Assembly (NCBI GenBank): GCA_945875635.1 | Contig: CAMCLD010000010.1 | Coordinates: 1 to 58,856 of the forward strand | Length of the DNA: 58,856 nucleotides | Direction of reading: 5' to 3' | DNA from: an uncultured Prevotella sp. | GTDB taxonomy: Bacteria; Bacteroidota; Bacteroidia; Bacteroidales; Bacteroidaceae | Part shown: in pieces, positions 8,216 to 16,190 of the stretch | Position numbering within the stretch: the first letter of the stretch is position 1 | Layout of the letters: each line of letters begins with the position of its first letter | The notes under the pieces: generated by a model | What the model was told of the DNA's origin: nothing | Database searches by the model: none | Seen by the model: only the letters and a program-made list of their open reading frames with translations | Program-made: the position numbers and the translations under genes

Positions 8216-9060
8216 GTGTAGATGAATTAGAAAACAAGCTGATAGAGCTCGCATTTGCCGAGGATATAGGAGATGGTGACCATACCACTTTGTGCTGCAT
8301 ACCCGAGAATGCCATGGGAAAGTCACAGCTCCTGATAAAGGAGGACGGAATTCTTGCTGGTGTTGAAGTTGCAAAGAAAGTATTTGCAGAGTTTGACAAT
8401 GAGCTGCAGGTAGAGGTACTAATCGCCGACGGTACGCCTGTAAAGGTAGGCGATATTGCCATGGTAGTTACCGGCAGAATACGTTCTCTGCTACAGACGG
8501 AGCGACTTATGTTGAATATAATGCAACGAATGAGCGGAATAGCCACCATGACACACAAGTATGTGGAACTATTGAAAGGTACCCATACACGTGTGCTTGA
8601 CACACGAAAGACGACACCGGGACTCAGAATGTTGGAAAAACAGGCTGTCAAGATAGGCGGTGGTACTAACCATCGTATTGGTCTCTTCGACATGATACTT
8701 CTTAAGGATAACCATATAGACTTTGCCGGTGGAATAGAAAACGCAATAGACCGCTGTCACAAATATCTTAAGGATAAGGCTTTAGACCTGAATATAGAGA
8801 TTGAAGTGCGAGATTTCAACGAGTTGCAGCAGGTGCTTGACAAGGGTGGCGTACATCGCATCATGCTCGATAATTTTTCAGTGGAAGATACAAAGAAAGC
8901 CGTTGACATGATAGGCGGTAAGTATGAGACGGAGTCAAGTGGTGGAATAACATTCGATACCATACGCAAATATGCCGAACAAGGGGTGGATTTCGTAAGT
9001 GTGGGAGCTCTTACACATTCAGTCAAAGGACTTGACATGAGTTTTAAGGCAGTTGATTGA
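8209..9060 (+). CDS. nadC: Quinolinate phosphoribosyltransferase (NadC)
   Basis: A 283-aa cytoplasmic enzyme that converts quinolinate and PRPP to nicotinate mononucleotide in de novo NAD synthesis. The N-terminal part is typical (AEDIGDGDHTTLCCIPE). The substrate-binding stretch is TRKTTPGLRMLEKQAV, followed by KIGGGTNHRIGLFDMILLKD. The C-terminal barrel ends with ESSGGITFDTIRKYAEQGVD and VSVGALTHS. Full length for the family. It is the last gene of the operon that begins at 6045; no nadA or nadB is visible in the window. Confidence 0.95.
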   Translation: MLSVDELENKLIELAFAEDIGDGDHTTLCCIPENAMGKSQLLIKEDGILAGVEVAKKVFAEFDNELQVEVLIADGTPVKVGDIAMVVTGRIRSLLQTERLMLNIMQRMSGIATMTHKYVELLKGTHTRVLDTRKTTPGLRMLEKQAVKIGGGTNHRIGLFDMILLKDNHIDFAGGIENAIDRCHKYLKDKALDLNIEIEVRDFNELQQVLDKGGVHRIMLDNFSVEDTKKAVDMIGGKYETESSGGITFDTIRKYAEQGVDFVSVGALTHSVKGLDMSFKAVD

Positions 9061-9187
9061 GTTCTCAAGTTTAGCAAGTTAAAAACTTGCTTAAAGTTAA
9101 CTGACAGCATGTCGGAGACATGCGAAACTTAAAATAAGTTTTAATTCAAGTTTCGGAAGTAGTAATTTGAAGATTGAATATTGAAAT
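9061..9187. repeat. Mosaic intergenic repeat with GCATGTC hairpin
   Basis: It contains CAAGTTAAAAACTTGCTTAA and a perfect hairpin GCATGTC-GGA-GACATGC (9107-9123). GAAGATTGAATATTGAA follows directly before the next start codon. The same modules recur at 12359-12526, 15501-15690, 22930-23030, 23565-23715 and 38206-38345. Confidence 0.65.
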
Positions 9188-10834
9188 ATGATGAGAAAAA
9201 TATCTCTTATAGTGACAGTTGCCTTGATGTCGGCATTCAAGCTTATGGCTTGTACTAATTTTATAGTGGCTAAAGGAGCATCGACAGACGGGTCTGTCAT
9301 ATGCACATATAATGCCGATGACTATGGCATGTTTATAGGACTGTGCCATTATCCTGCCGCAACACACGCTAAAGGTGAAATGCGTAAGATTATAGACTGG
9401 GACACAAAGGAGTACCACGGAGAGATACCGGAAGCATCTGAGACATACAACGTTATTGGCAATATCAACGAGTATCAGGTAACCATAGGTGAGACGACAT
9501 ATGGTGGACGCGAGGAAATGGTAGATACCACCGGTATTTTAGACTATGGCTCGCTGATATACATTGCTCTCCAGCGTTCGAAATCAGCACGCGAGGCAAT
9601 CAGCGTGATGACTACGCTTGCCGAAACGTATGGTTATTGTAGCGAAGGCGAGACATTCACTATCTGTGACCCAAATGAGGCATGGATAATGGAGATGATG
9701 GGTAAGGGACCTGGTTCAAAAGGTGTTGTATGGGTAGCTATGCGTATTCCAGACAATGCTATTTGTGCACATGCAAACCAAAGTCGAATTGGCAAGTTCG
9801 ACATGAAAGACAGAAAGAATGTGCTATATTCAAAAGATGTTGTTAAGTTTGCGAGGCAGAAAGGTTGGTTCAACGGTAAGGATGCGGAATTCTCATGGAA
9901 GGACACGTATGCAAAGCCTGATTTTGAAGGCAGACGATTCTGTGAAGCGAGGGTTTGGTCTTTCTTCCGTCATTTCGACAAGAATTTTGACAAATACCTG
10001 CCATGGGCACTTGGCAAGGACCCCGATGCTGAGGATATGCCATTATGGATAATTCCTGACCATAAGGTTAGCATTCAGGAGGTTGAGGCATGCATGCGTG
10101 ACCATTATGAAGGTACCGCCCTCGCACTTGACAAGGATATGGCACAGGGATTGTGGGAGATGCCTTATCGTCCCACGCCACTTTCCTTTACTGTTGACGG
10201 AAAGAAATATTTCAACGAGAGACCTACAAGCACACAACAGTCTGCATTCAGCTATGTTGCACAGATGCGCTCATGGCTGCCAAGAGAAATAGGGGGAGTC
10301 TTGTGGTTTGGCAATGACGACGGGAACATGGTAGCCTACACTCCTATATATTGCAGCAGCACAAGACAGCCTGAGTGTTACAACACACCAGGCGCAGATG
10401 CCGTGACTTTTTCTGACAAGAATGCTTTCTGGGTATGTAACTGGGTAAGTAACATGGTATATCCACGATATTCCCAGATGTTTCCAACATTGAAGGCTGT
10501 AAGGGACTCTCTTGAGAACAGCTATTTCCATAACCAAAAGGCAGTAGAGGACAAGGCATTAAGTCTATATGCTGAGAATAAGCAAATGGCAATAGACTAT
10601 CTCAACAATTATGGAATAGAGAAAGCCCAACAGATGATCGACAGGTGGAGGCAGCTTGCAACATTCCTTATCGTGAAATTCAACGATATGGCAGTGAAGC
10701 CAACAGAGGCTGATGGCACTTTCAAGCGTACCAAGACAGGAATTGGCGCACGAGTAGCACGTCCGGGTTATTCAGAGTATTCTAGGAAAGAACTTGTAAG
10801 GCAAACAGGTAACAAGTATGCTTATCCAAATTGA
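9188..10834 (+). CDS. Secreted C69-family dipeptidase
   Basis: A 548-aa Ntn-hydrolase-type peptidase. A signal peptide (MMRKISLIVTVALMSAFKLMA) ends exactly before ACTNFIVAKGASTDGS. Cys22 is the expected N-terminal nucleophile of family C69 after processing. The later motifs ETFTICDPNEAWIMEMMGKG, VWVAMRIPDNAICAHANQ and FEGRRFCEARVW are conserved in this family. It likely hydrolyses dipeptides in the periplasm or at the surface, which suits a peptide-using Bacteroidales species. Two ATGs (9188, 9191) are equally possible starts. A hairpin follows its stop. Confidence 0.9.
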   Translation: MMRKISLIVTVALMSAFKLMACTNFIVAKGASTDGSVICTYNADDYGMFIGLCHYPAATHAKGEMRKIIDWDTKEYHGEIPEASETYNVIGNINEYQVTIGETTYGGREEMVDTTGILDYGSLIYIALQRSKSAREAISVMTTLAETYGYCSEGETFTICDPNEAWIMEMMGKGPGSKGVVWVAMRIPDNAICAHANQSRIGKFDMKDRKNVLYSKDVVKFARQKGWFNGKDAEFSWKDTYAKPDFEGRRFCEARVWSFFRHFDKNFDKYLPWALGKDPDAEDMPLWIIPDHKVSIQEVEACMRDHYEGTALALDKDMAQGLWEMPYRPTPLSFTVDGKKYFNERPTSTQQSAFSYVAQMRSWLPREIGGVLWFGNDDGNMVAYTPIYCSSTRQPECYNTPGADAVTFSDKNAFWVCNWVSNMVYPRYSQMFPTLKAVRDSLENSYFHNQKAVEDKALSLYAENKQMAIDYLNNYGIEKAQQMIDRWRQLATFLIVKFNDMAVKPTEADGTFKRTKTGIGARVARPGYSEYSRKELVRQTGNKYAYPN

Positions 10835-10854
10835 TTATATTGCTTAAGTAATGT

Positions 10855-10893
10855 TTACCCTATCTTCCGGTTGGTGACCGAAGGGTAGGGTAA
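10855..10893. terminator. Bidirectional hairpin between convergent genes
   Basis: TTACCCTA (10855-10862) pairs with TAGGGTAA (10886-10893), with inner pairing CTTC..GGT / ACC..GAAG. It lies between the C69 gene (plus strand) and the 147-aa gene (minus strand). There is no long T tract, so this is a moderate terminator call. Confidence 0.5.
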
Positions 10894-10912
10894 CACATGA
10901 ATATATATATTC

Positions 10913-11356
10913 TCACTCCTCAATAAGGTGTTTGAGGAATTCGTCAAGGTCGGTGTCAAGCCCCTCCATCAGGTCGCCACCGATGATTATGGTCTCGTCA
11001 TCAGCAACAAACAGTTCTGCTTGGTTTTCACGCTCATCATCCTCAAGTACGAAGTTATAAGGTTTCAGGATTCCAAGATTACCCACGATGTCAGAGGAAG
11101 AATGCAGCCTCTTCCTTAGTAGTGACGACACTTCTGAAAAGAAGTTTTCAGATTTGTTGTCAATCCACTCCTCAATAACACAGCGCGTTATCTCGTTGTC
11201 ATTGTCATCGAATGCCATAAGGTCACCAGTATCCTGTGATGCCCTTATATGGATATCTGTGAATGAGATGTTTTCATCGCTTTCTGGATATTTCTCAGAT
11301 ACCTTTCTGATGAACCGGTCAATCTGACCGATAGTCTGTTCGCTTTTTCCTGTCAT
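10913..11356 (-). CDS. 147-aa acidic conserved hypothetical protein
   Basis: I do not recognise a named domain. The protein (MTGKSEQTIGQIDRFIRKVS..) is strongly acidic, has no signal peptide and no membrane segment, and ends LMEGLDTDLDEFLKHLIEE. It is encoded alone and convergent to the C69 gene. A TATTTTTG element on the minus strand (11523-11530) is the best promoter candidate. That would give a transcript leader of about 160 nt consisting largely of the composite repeat at 11371-11495. Confidence 0.6.
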   Translation of the reverse strand: MTGKSEQTIGQIDRFIRKVSEKYPESDENISFTDIHIRASQDTGDLMAFDDNDNEITRCVIEEWIDNKSENFFSEVSSLLRKRLHSSSDIVGNLGILKPYNFVLEDDERENQAELFVADDETIIIGGDLMEGLDTDLDEFLKHLIEE

Positions 11357-11370
11357 TTTGCTATTTTTTT

Positions 11371-11495
11371 AAGTTGACAAGTTGACGGGTTGAGACCCAC
11401 CCCAGCTACACACTGGGTAGGGGAGGTTGACAAGTTGACAAGGGTGCTCAACTTTCAAACCCTTAAAACCCTTCAAGCCTTTTAACCCATAATTT
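11371..11495. repeat. Composite intergenic repeat, reverse copy of the 5888 element
   Basis: Read on the minus strand it gives GGGTTAAAAGG and GGGTTTGAAAGTTG, then a C-rich hairpin (CCCAG..CTGGG form, within 11396-11425), then CAACTTGTCAAC and CAACCCGTCAAC. That is the same order of blocks as 5888-6042. The plus-strand copy there and the minus-strand copy here both sit just upstream of a start codon in the direction of transcription. Confidence 0.6.
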
Positions 11496-11522
11496 GCGGT
11501 GAGGCTTTTTCCTTGTACGATG

Positions 11523-11530
11523 CAAAAATA
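11523..11530 (-). promoter_or_regulatory. Candidate -7 element for the 147-aa gene
   Basis: CAAAAATA on the plus strand is TATTTTTG on the minus strand and fits TAnnTTTG exactly. It places the composite repeat in the 5' leader. Confidence 0.45.
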
Positions 11531-11769
11531 AAGAAAATATCTGGAATGAGCAAGCGTTTCAAAAAGAAAAAGAATAGCCATGCTTTCAAGATGTATTTCT
11601 AATCGCTATTTAGTTATTCAAAGCCAAAATGGTTAGATGTAATTATCACAATAACTAGGAAACTAATATTGACACACCAAACAGGTTGTAATCATTGAAT
11701 TCTCGTTAAAATTGATAAAATCTATGTTGTAATAGATATCAGAAAATAATGTATTTTGATTTTTTTTAT

Positions 11770-11807
11770 TACCTTCGCAACGTGAATATATCTATATCAA
11801 TAAGGAG
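11770..11807 (+). promoter_or_regulatory. Rubrerythrin promoter and strong ribosome site
   Basis: TACCTTCG (11770-11777) differs from TAnnTTTG at one position. AAGGAG at 11802-11807 is an unusually complete Shine-Dalgarno sequence for Bacteroidetes, 8 bp before the ATG at 11816. The upstream gap 11531-11769 is AT-rich and I see no gene in it. Confidence 0.5.
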
Positions 11808-11815
11808 AAAGTAAT

Positions 11816-12358
11816 ATGAAAGAACTAAAAGGAACTAAGACAGAGAAGAACTTGCTTGATGCATTCGCAGGCGAGTCTATGGCAAGAAACAAGTATTCTT
11901 ACTTCGCATCTAAAGCTAAGAAAGATGGTTATGTACAGATAGCAGCTCTTTTTGAGGAGACTGCCGCAAACGAGAAAGAACATGCAAAGTTGTGGTTCAA
12001 ATATCTCGAGGGAGGTGCCATCAAAGACACAATGTCAAACCTCAAAGCTGCTGCCGAGGGCGAGAATTACGAGTGGACAGACATGTATGATCGTATGGCT
12101 AAGGAGGCAGATGAGGAAGGCTTTACTGAGATCGCTGCCAAGATGCGTGGTGTAGCGGAAATAGAGCGTCATCATGAGGAGCGTTATCTCCGTCTTCTCA
12201 AGAACATAGAAGAGGGTATCGTTTTCTCACGTGAGGGTGATACGGTATGGAAATGCCGCAACTGTGGTCATATCGTTGTAGGCAAGAAGGCACCTGAGCT
12301 TTGTCCTGTATGTGCTCATGCTCAGAGCTATTTTGAGATTAATGCTGAAAATTATTAA
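11816..12358 (+). CDS. rbr: Rubrerythrin
   Basis: A 180-aa non-haem iron peroxidase that reduces hydrogen peroxide in anaerobes. The N-terminal ferritin-like four-helix domain (residues 1-140) shows the di-iron ligand motifs [13 protein letters not shown] and [10 protein letters not shown]. The C-terminal rubredoxin-like domain has the two iron-binding knuckles CRNCG and CPVCA. Full length for the family. It is monocistronic, with a strong ribosome-binding site and a mosaic repeat directly after the stop codon, consistent with high-level expression under oxidative stress (inference). Confidence 0.96.
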   Translation: MKELKGTKTEKNLLDAFAGESMARNKYSYFASKAKKDGYVQIAALFEETAANEKEHAKLWFKYLEGGAIKDTMSNLKAAAEGENYEWTDMYDRMAKEADEEGFTEIAAKMRGVAEIERHHEERYLRLLKNIEEGIVFSREGDTVWKCRNCGHIVVGKKAPELCPVCAHAQSYFEINAENY

Positions 12359-12526
12359 TTCAAGTTTCGCAAGTTAAAACTTGCTCAAAGTTAACAAGTT
12401 GACAAGTCAACAAGTTTTTTGTTGTGTCAACTCGGTTTTTCGCTAAGCTCAAGGAAACTCCTGACACCATGCCGAAGACATGCGAACCAACGGTCACTGT
12501 CCGAAGGGTAAAGTAAACTTGAGTTG
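12359..12526. repeat. Mosaic intergenic repeat
   Basis: It starts one base after the rbr stop: CAAGTTTCGCAAGTTAAAAC, then GTTGACAAGTCAACAAGT, then the reversed hairpin module (GGTTTTTCGCTAAGCTCAAG and AAACTCCTGAC). The hairpin position reads CATGCCGAAGACATG (12468-12482, one mismatch), and the CGGTCACTGTCCGAAGGGTA block follows. This is the 22930-23030 element in the opposite orientation. Confidence 0.65.
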
Positions 12527-12604
12527 TTGATTATGGTTTCCGTAAGTTTATTACTTGCGACCAACGTTTCACTTGCCGAGGGAAAGGCACTTGAATAACA
12601 TGAA

Positions 12605-12641
12605 AAATCCGCCATACTTTTTTTATGAGTATGGCGGATTT
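12605..12641 (-). terminator. Terminator of the GHL10 operon
   Basis: Perfect 14-bp arms, AAATCCGCCATACT (12605-12618) and AGTATGGCGGATTT (12628-12641). Read on the minus strand the stem is followed by TTTTTCATG, and it begins 8 bp after the GHL10 stop. It may also stop plus-strand transcripts from rbr. Confidence 0.75.
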
Positions 12642-12648
12642 CAGATTT

Positions 12649-14145
12649 CTATAGGTTGACTTTCTTTTTCACGATTCTACTCTCGTTGCTCATCCTGTCT
12701 AATGCTGTGACAACATACACATATTTCTTGTTTCCCCCATTATATGGTAGTGGAAGCATTGTTGAGGATGTGATGGTTATAATTTTTGAAGGATTGTCAG
12801 TATCCAATGGCTCATTGTCAAGGAAGCGGTAAACTACATATTTTGTTGCCTCGTCATCCCATTTTTTTGCTTTCGGTGCAGTCCAAAACAACACAGGTCC
12901 GTCTGAAGTCCATACTACTTTAACCTTTCGTGGCTTCTTTGGTGCTTTACTGTCAATAAAAGGCATCAATGGTTGCAATGCAGGAGTTTTCCAGTATTTG
13001 TTTTGCAACATGGTTCCATAGTTGCCTATGTTGTCAACGGCTGTCTTTGCGTACCAAAGAACAGTTCCTTTGACGGCAGGCATCTTCCCATGCAGTTTGA
13101 ACTTTGCATCCTGTTGGTTTTTCATTGTATTATCCAAATCGGGATATTTGACAGTTCTCTCAATGTCCTCTCCAATATACAGCGGTCTGTTGTAAGCGTT
13201 ACGGTTCCACCATGCTATGAGTTCACCATAGTCAGCAGCCTTGTGTCCTATCTGCCAATAAAGTTGTGGAACGCAATAGTCAATCCATCCATTATTTACC
13301 CATTTGAGTACATCAGCATAGAGGTCGTCATAGTTCTGCAATCCATTTGTCTTGCTCCCCACACCAGGTGCACTTTTCTCATTCCTGTAAATACCGAAAG
13401 GTGATACACCGAACTTCACCCAAGGCTTGATACTATGTATGGTGTCTGAAAGCTGTTTTATGAACACGTTGACATTGTCTCGTCTCCAATCAGCTATGTT
13501 GTCAAAGCCATTGGTGTTTGCTCTGTAGAGGTTGTCATCGGGAATGCTTATTCCTGCAACGGGATAAGGATAGAAATAGTCATCTATATGCAGACCATCT
13601 ACATCATACCTTTTTATTATGTCAGAGACAACTTTGCATATATATTCCCTGTTTTCCGGAATGCCAGGGTTAAGAACATATAGCCCGTCATATTCGAAAC
13701 ATCTTTCCCTGTGTGTCCTTGCAATGTGGTTGGCTGCCAATTCTGTAGTACCTTTGGTCTTTGCCCTGTATGGATTAATCCATGCATGTATTTCCATGCC
13801 TCTTTTATGACATTGCTCTACCATCCATAGCAATGGATCCCAATAAGGAGTGGGAGCCTGTCCCTGTCTGCCTGTGAGATATCTGCTCCATGGTTCAATG
13901 TCACTTTTGTATAGAGCATCACACTCAGCTCTTACTTGGAATATTATTGCATTAGTTCCATATTGTTGAAGTATGTCAAGTTGCCGGGTAAGTGTCTTCT
14001 GCATGTCAGTTGGAGACATACCTTGGAATTGTCCGTTTACACATTGTATCCATGCGCCTCTGAACTCTCTCTTGTGCGGCTTGTATGCTGCTTCTGCCTG
14101 GAATAGTCCAGACAGGAGCAAAATGATTGATAGTAAGATTCTCAT
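12649..14145 (-). CDS. Secreted GHL10-family (DUF187) glycosyl hydrolase-like protein
   Basis: A 498-aa protein with a signal peptide (MRILLSIILLLSGLFQAEA). The main domain starts KREFRGAWIQCVNGQFQGMS and continues NAIIFQVRAECDALY, MEIHAWINPYRAK, DVDGLHIDDYFYPYP and WIDYCVPQLYWQIGH. These are the hallmark barrel strands of the GHL10/YngK family, related to GH10 but with few characterised members. The C-terminal about 100 residues form a fibronectin-type III-like domain (VLFWTAPKAKKWDDEATKYVV). It may act on peptidoglycan or a surface glycan; this is unproven for the family. The start ATG overlaps the stop region of the upstream 144-aa gene. Confidence 0.87.
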   Translation of the reverse strand: MRILLSIILLLSGLFQAEAAYKPHKREFRGAWIQCVNGQFQGMSPTDMQKTLTRQLDILQQYGTNAIIFQVRAECDALYKSDIEPWSRYLTGRQGQAPTPYWDPLLWMVEQCHKRGMEIHAWINPYRAKTKGTTELAANHIARTHRERCFEYDGLYVLNPGIPENREYICKVVSDIIKRYDVDGLHIDDYFYPYPVAGISIPDDNLYRANTNGFDNIADWRRDNVNVFIKQLSDTIHSIKPWVKFGVSPFGIYRNEKSAPGVGSKTNGLQNYDDLYADVLKWVNNGWIDYCVPQLYWQIGHKAADYGELIAWWNRNAYNRPLYIGEDIERTVKYPDLDNTMKNQQDAKFKLHGKMPAVKGTVLWYAKTAVDNIGNYGTMLQNKYWKTPALQPLMPFIDSKAPKKPRKVKVVWTSDGPVLFWTAPKAKKWDDEATKYVVYRFLDNEPLDTDNPSKIITITSSTMLPLPYNGGNKKYVYVVTALDRMSNESRIVKKKVNL

Positions 14146-14579
14146 TATTTATTTTTTTTCCTGTTGCTTGTCTGTGATGATTTTCTGAAAGAGCTTTTCA
14201 AGAACTTGCGTTCTGCTCGAAGCACATCATATAATTTTGATGCTGATATCACTTTCAGGAATTTGGAATGGTACAGTCTCTCTGTCTGTTTCATCTTAAT
14301 CTGTATGTCGTCACAGTTGTTGATGGCTTTCTTGCATTCAGCCTCTGTCTGAGGTTTTTTCTTGAAACTGCGCATCTGCTTCCTGTATGCGTCCATCTTG
14401 TTTAGCATCTCATCGTACAAGGGGAAGAATGCAGCAGACTCTTTTTGCGTCAGTTTGGCTTCCACGGCAATATACTTGTGAATGTCTGCCCTGAATTTCA
14501 CGGGGTCAAACTTGCAATGTGCCATTGTGCTTATAGCTATCAAGGCGATGAATAGAGTGGTGGATATTCGTTTGATCAT
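14145..14579 (-). CDS. Spy-like periplasmic helical protein
   Basis: A 144-aa protein with a signal peptide (MIKRISTTLFIALIAISTMA). The mature part is helical and highly charged, including EAKLTQKESAAFFPLYDEML, a form of the LT-Q motif of Spy/CpxP-like proteins, and it ends in a very basic tail (SFRKSSQTSNRKKNK). In Bacteroidetes such proteins are commonly encoded next to ECF sigma/anti-sigma genes. Here it follows an anti-sigma-like gene by 47 bp and overlaps GHL10. A chaperone or envelope-stress sensor role is inference. Confidence 0.6.
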   Translation of the reverse strand: MIKRISTTLFIALIAISTMAHCKFDPVKFRADIHKYIAVEAKLTQKESAAFFPLYDEMLNKMDAYRKQMRSFKKKPQTEAECKKAINNCDDIQIKMKQTERLYHSKFLKVISASKLYDVLRAERKFLKSSFRKSSQTSNRKKNK

Positions 14580-14626
14580 AATGTTGTAATGTTAAATACT
14601 TCATTGTTTCCCGTTGAATGTAGCTT

Positions 14627-14956
14627 TTACTCTTCAGCTATGAAAGAATAAAGCTCATTGTTATCAAGCATCACCAAATCGTCTGTACTGTCATAGTCTC
14701 CCTGAATGTATGACATCTGCATTTCGTCTGCACCGTCTTTGGCGGGTGATATGTTGTGATACAATGATATGGCTCCAATGGTAAAGAATATTGTGCATGC
14801 AGCATAGCTGACAATTCTGGACCAATAAGGAATGAAATGCCTTTTTGTGCATATAGGCTTGTTGGTATTCCTTATGTTCTGCATAATTTGTTCCTGCAGA
14901 TTAGCGAAATAGTCATCAGGCACACGTAAACCGATATTATTGAGATTCTTTTCCAT
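14627..14956 (-). CDS. Anti-sigma-factor-like single-pass membrane protein, no partner sigma nearby
   Basis: A 109-aa protein. The cytoplasmic part begins MEKNLNNIGLRVPDDYFANL, a pattern typical of the small membrane proteins encoded directly after ECF sigma factors in Bacteroidetes. One membrane segment follows (IVSYAACTIFFTIGAISLY) and then an acidic periplasmic tail (DYDSTDDLVMLDNNELYSFI). It heads a three-gene unit with the Spy-like and GHL10 genes and has its own promoter candidate. No ECF sigma gene lies upstream: the next gene is pqqD-like. The call rests on size, topology and context. Confidence 0.5.
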   Translation of the reverse strand: MEKNLNNIGLRVPDDYFANLQEQIMQNIRNTNKPICTKRHFIPYWSRIVSYAACTIFFTIGAISLYHNISPAKDGADEMQMSYIQGDYDSTDDLVMLDNNELYSFIAEE

Positions 14957-15045
14957 CGTCTGTCTTATTATAGGGCTAATGTATATAGTTTAAATTATTG
15001 ACGGAAAAAGTGGCAGTTGGTTTAATGTGAGTGCAACTGTTTTAA

Positions 15046-15053
15046 CAAATTTA
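15046..15053 (-). promoter_or_regulatory. Promoter -7 element for the anti-sigma-like operon
   Basis: CAAATTTA on the plus strand is TAAATTTG on the minus strand, an exact TAnnTTTG match. It is about 90 bp before the start codon at 14956 and 27 bp beyond the pqqD-like stop. Confidence 0.5.
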
Positions 15054-15079
15054 TTATCCATGAAGAATATAATGACATA

Positions 15080-15487
15080 CTATTTTCCAAACAGTTTTCC
15101 GAATAATCCCTTCCTTTTTTTCTCTGTGGTGTTGCAGTTTGTATTGATTTCTTCTGTTGTGTTATCTCTGTCTGCTTTATATTCGAGAGACGGTTCATCT
15201 GTTGGAATCTCACTCTCAAATCCTTCTATAATGCCTAATGAAGCCCATTTCCTTGTAAGTGAGGCAACATCCATTGATGCCGTTTCCCTGTCTATGTCAT
15301 ATTTGTTGAGTATTATTTCCACGAGGTCATCGTCTGTGAAATCCTTCTCTTTGACAGCTTCCCACAACTCTGCTGCTGTAGAGTTCAGGCTTATGACCTT
15401 GCTGAAGTCAATGTTCTCCATGCCCTCAGCCACTATGATGTTCTCACCGCATACATTGCGGTTTACAAATCCTTTCTTTATTCTCAT
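15080..15487 (-). CDS. PqqD-family protein (RiPP-recognition-like fold)
   Basis: A 135-aa protein. Residues 1-90 fit PqqD: MRIKKGFVNRNVCGENIIVA, FSKVISLNSTAAELWEAVKE, FTDDDLVEIILNKYDID and VASLTRKWASLGIIEG. PqqD domains bind leader peptides and hand them to modifying enzymes. The C-terminal 45 residues are an acidic, Thr/Asn-rich tail ending KKRKGLFGKLFGK. On the same strand upstream lie an S24/S26-type peptidase and an HprK-like kinase; a 211-bp repeat-filled gap separates them. No precursor peptide gene or radical SAM enzyme is visible. Confidence 0.78.
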   Translation of the reverse strand: MRIKKGFVNRNVCGENIIVAEGMENIDFSKVISLNSTAAELWEAVKEKDFTDDDLVEIILNKYDIDRETASMDVASLTRKWASLGIIEGFESEIPTDEPSLEYKADRDNTTEEINTNCNTTEKKRKGLFGKLFGK

Positions 15488-15500
15488 GTTGTTAATTGTA

Positions 15501-15690
15501 TTTAAGTTTACTTAAGTTTCTCATGTCTCTGACATGCTATCAGGAGTTTCCTTGAGCGAAGCGAAAAAACAAGTTTACGAGTTGACAAGAAAATAGGATT
15601 TCTGGTTATTGTCAAACTCAAGCTATAAGAGTAGCAACTTGTTGACTTTTCAACTTGTTAACTTTAAGCAAGTTTGTAACTTGCAAATCA
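15501..15690. repeat. Mosaic intergenic repeat carrying two modules
   Basis: It holds the hairpin CATGTC-TCT-GACATG (15522-15536), then TCAGGAGTTTCCTTGAGCGA with AGCGAAAAAAC, then the module ATTTCTGGTTATTGTCAAAC to TCAAGCTATAAGAGTAGCAA (15598-15640). Next come GTTGACTTTTCAACTTGTTA and AGCAAGTTTGTAACTTGC. The second module recurs almost unchanged at 38271-38318 and inverted at 23616-23652. Confidence 0.7.
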
Positions 15691-15698
15691 ACGGACAC

Positions 15699-16190
15699 TT
15701 ACATTGGTCCAAACAGCGGAATCCATATCCTGCGATATGCAGCAAGGAGATATCTTCTTATTGGTGTAAGCTTTGTCCATATGAATGAATAAGCCTTCCA
15801 TTTAATTCCATCTGTATAGTCTATCTTGTCACGGCCTTTTCTATAAAAGCCTTTAGCGGCAGCAACAACGTTCTCAATCCTGCAATATTCGCAACTAAGA
15901 TTGCCATCGCCAAGCAGCACAACGTTGCCTTCGCTGTCAATGGAACGTATCCTGTGAAGCACAAAATATCCCTTGCTGATTTCTGCAAGTACGGCATCAC
16001 CTGATTTCGGGCATAGAGGTTTCACCAATACAGCCTTGTCCCTGTTGTCTTCAAGGAAAGGGCGCATTGAGAACCCCTTCAGTTTAATGGTCACGGAATG
16101 CCCTTCGTTAACAAGTTCTACTACTTTAGGCAGAAATTCTGCATTTGGTAGTGTTAAATTTACTGGTTCTTTGATATTGTGTCGTGGCAT
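15699..16190 (-). CDS. S24/S26-type (signal-peptidase-like) protease
   Basis: A 163-aa protein with the motif VTIKLKGFSMRPFLEDNRDK, where the Ser in GFSMRP is the expected nucleophile of S24/S26 peptidases. DAVLAEISKGYFVLHRIRSI and VVLLGDGN are the other conserved strands (the latter corresponds to the GD-N box). Unlike a true leader peptidase it has no N-terminal membrane anchor. Its start lies 31 bp inside the end of the HprK-like gene, an unusually long overlap that implies tight coupling. It may cleave a peptide handled by the PqqD-like protein; this is inference from context. Confidence 0.75.
   Translation of the reverse strand: MPRHNIKEPVNLTLPNAEFLPKVVELVNEGHSVTIKLKGFSMRPFLEDNRDKAVLVKPLCPKSGDAVLAEISKGYFVLHRIRSIDSEGNVVLLGDGNLSCEYCRIENVVAAAKGFYRKGRDKIDYTDGIKWKAYSFIWTKLTPIRRYLLAAYRRIWIPLFGPM

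Noticed and set aside
11369..11581. Minus-strand frame of 70 codons before rubrerythrin
   Set aside because: It consists of the composite repeat (GLKGLKGFKGLKVE) and lies in the leader of the 147-aa gene.
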